A stretch of 24,862 nucleotides of DNA from Bacteroidota bacterium (lineage in GTDB: Bacteria > Bacteroidota > Bacteroidia > Sphingobacteriales > Sphingobacteriaceae): NCBI GenBank assembly GCA_013288465.1, contig JABDBT010000026.1, positions 1 through 24,862 of the forward strand, given 5' to 3'. The notes beneath the pieces were generated by a model, which was not told the origin of the DNA, searched no databases, and worked only from the letters and a program-made list of their open reading frames with translations. Numbering within the stretch: the first letter of the stretch is position 1; each line of letters starts with the position of its first letter. Of the stretch, positions 23,853 to 24,862 are shown in pieces. Made by a program: the position numbers and the translations under genes.

Positions 23853-24862
23853 TTACTCCCCCGCCAATTGGCGGGGGCTGGGGGGCTGGCAAACTGTTTT
23901 TAAAAACCGTTCAACGGTGTAGGTTGATAATTGACCGCCCGGTCCGTTCAGGTTAAAATCAAACCCGTGCGTGGCCCAGGGCAGTTTTAACCAAAAATGT
24001 TTAATGCCGTTTTGCTGCAATTTTAAATTTAAGCGGCGACTATGTTCGGGCGCTACCAGCACATCGTTAGTGCCATGAATAATCAAAGTTGGGATAGCTA
24101 ACCGGCTGACAAATTCAATAGGGGAACTGGCCACATAATTTTGCGGAACTTTTTGATACGATCCACCCAAATAATCCTCCATCACTTTGCGCGAGTCCAT
24201 GATCAGCGGGTTTGAAGGGATAGAATAGCCCCAAACCATATCGGCAGGGCCGTAAAAGTCAATTACGGCTTTCAGGCCTTTATCATGCAGGGTATAAGCG
24301 GCCAACAAAGCTATCTGCGCGCCTGCCGAGCGGCCCAACAGCACAAAGTTATTGGTATCGATCTTTAATTCATCCGCATGTTGGCGCAGGTATTTTAAGC
24401 AGCCTTGTATATCTTCAACCGGTGCGGGGCTTTGGTATTTGGGCGCCATACGGTAATTTATTGATGCTACATTGTACCCTGCCCCGGCCAAATAGCTATT
24501 TAACTCCGGCAGTTGCTGGCTGTCGCCGCTGCTCCATGAGCCGCCATGCACTACAATAACACAGGGCTTTTTACCATCCAATTGCGCTGGGTAAAAATCA
24601 AGCGTCATCGAGGTATCGGCATATTTAGCATAAGTTATGACGCGATAATTAACCGGTTTTGGTTTACCGCTCAACATCTTCCAAAATGAAAAAGGGGATT
24701 GAGTGCTATCACCATTTATTGCCGTACTACCCCGGCCAAAAACAGCGGTAAAGTTTTGTTTTAAGCTACCAGCAACCATATAGGCCCTCACAATAGGCGA
24801 TACATACAATGCCAAAGCAAGCAAACCTATAAGGGTACCCGCCAACTGGTATTTTTGAACCC
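23853..24862 (-). CDS. Alpha/beta hydrolase (esterase/lipase, BD-FAE-like), 5' end outside window
   Basis: The frame is open to the right edge (upstream of the possible TTG at 24845 it reads VQKYQ), so the start probably lies just beyond the window. About 335 residues are visible. A hydrophobic N-terminal segment (AGTLIGLLALALYVSPIVRAYMVAG) is a signal anchor or uncleaved signal, placing the enzyme at the membrane facing the periplasm. The catalytic domain shows the oxyanion motif VVHGGSWSSGD, the nucleophile elbow GRSAGAQ, the acid in IIHGTNDVLVAPEHSRRL and the histidine in WATHGFDFN. This is the fold of carboxylesterases of the BD-FAE/Abhydrolase_3 type. The C-terminal residues PPSPRQLAGE come from a palindromic repeat and are unlikely to belong to the ancestral protein. 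It is first in the cluster and 22 bp before the oxidoreductase. A role in lipid or acyl-ester turnover is suggested by context only. Confidence 0.88.
   Translation of the reverse strand, partial: VQKYQLAGTLIGLLALALYVSPIVRAYMVAGSLKQNFTAVFGRGSTAINGDSTQSPFSFWKMLSGKPKPVNYRVITYAKYADTSMTLDFYPAQLDGKKPCVIVVHGGSWSSGDSQQLPELNSYLAGAGYNVASINYRMAPKYQSPAPVEDIQGCLKYLRQHADELKIDTNNFVLLGRSAGAQIALLAAYTLHDKGLKAVIDFYGPADMVWGYSIPSNPLIMDSRKVMEDYLGGSYQKVPQNYVASSPIEFVSRLAIPTLIIHGTNDVLVAPEHSRRLNLKLQQNGIKHFWLKLPWATHGFDFNLNGPGGQLSTYTVERFLKTVCQPPSPRQLAGE
23856..23885. repeat. C5/G5 palindromic repeat inside the hydrolase 3' end
   Basis: The core CCCCCGCCAATTGGCGGGGG (23858-23877) is a perfect 20-bp palindrome, followed on the plus strand by CTGGGGGG, the mirror of the extra C5 block of the other copy. 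On the minus strand it supplies the last codons of the hydrolase (PPSPRQLAGE) directly before its TAA at 23853-23855. Together with the copy at 23786-23810 it frames the 22-bp junction between the two genes. Confidence 0.75.

Noticed and set aside
1..24862. CRISPR arrays, tRNA or rRNA genes, transposases, phage genes, toxin-antitoxin or defence systems
   Set aside because: No regularly spaced repeats, no cloverleaf or ribosomal sequence, and no integrase, transposase or nuclease motifs were seen in any translated frame. All large genes fit metabolism, transport or signalling.

Overview
The window looks like a chromosomal segment from a Bacteroidota bacterium, most likely of the Sphingobacteriaceae (Mucilaginibacter/Pedobacter-like). 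This rests on the SusC/SusD pair, a DUF6377-type regulator, a 7TMR-DISM histidine kinase, A/T-rich start regions without Shine-Dalgarno sequences, signal peptides that leave Gln at the mature N-terminus, and C5...G5 palindromic repeats that I recognise from this group. No database search was possible. All names rest on motifs read from the translations.

Layout. Positions 2-472 hold the 3' part of a gene (acyltransferase-like, tentative). A 376-bp gap follows, filled by nested inverted repeats. At 849-3158 is a fusion of an E1/ThiF-like adenylation domain with a nitroreductase-like domain (Rv1355c family). Positions 3230-6986 encode three same-strand signalling proteins: a 7TMR-DISM sensor kinase, a receiver-kinase protein and a single-domain receiver. 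A fourth receiver protein lies convergently at 7218-7682. None of the four has a DNA-binding output domain.

Positions 7920-20264 form a compact polysaccharide utilisation locus: a DUF6377 membrane regulator, SusC (9913-13047), SusD (13072-14901), a GH71-type endo-alpha-1,3-glucanase (14999-16669), an inverting GH97 alpha-glucosidase (to 18786) and a GPH/MFS sugar symporter (18918-20264). The likely scheme is as follows. SusCD captures and imports alpha-glucan pieces, GH71 cuts alpha-1,3 linkages, GH97 releases glucose in the periplasm, and the symporter takes the sugar into the cytoplasm. The susC leader is structured: a promoter candidate, a two-segment hairpin at the predicted transcript start, and a 30-codon small ORF.

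Positions 20357-24862 carry a four-gene minus-strand cluster, read from right to left: an alpha/beta hydrolase (5' end outside the window), an FAD-dependent oxidoreductase, a DUF1365 protein and a cyclopropane-fatty-acid-synthase-like methyltransferase. The last three form a recurrent lipid-modification set. At the hydrolase/oxidoreductase junction two palindromic repeats are translated, forming the C-terminus of one protein and the N-terminus of the next. Both convergent gene junctions in the window (6986/7218 and 20264/20357) are occupied by nested inverted repeats.
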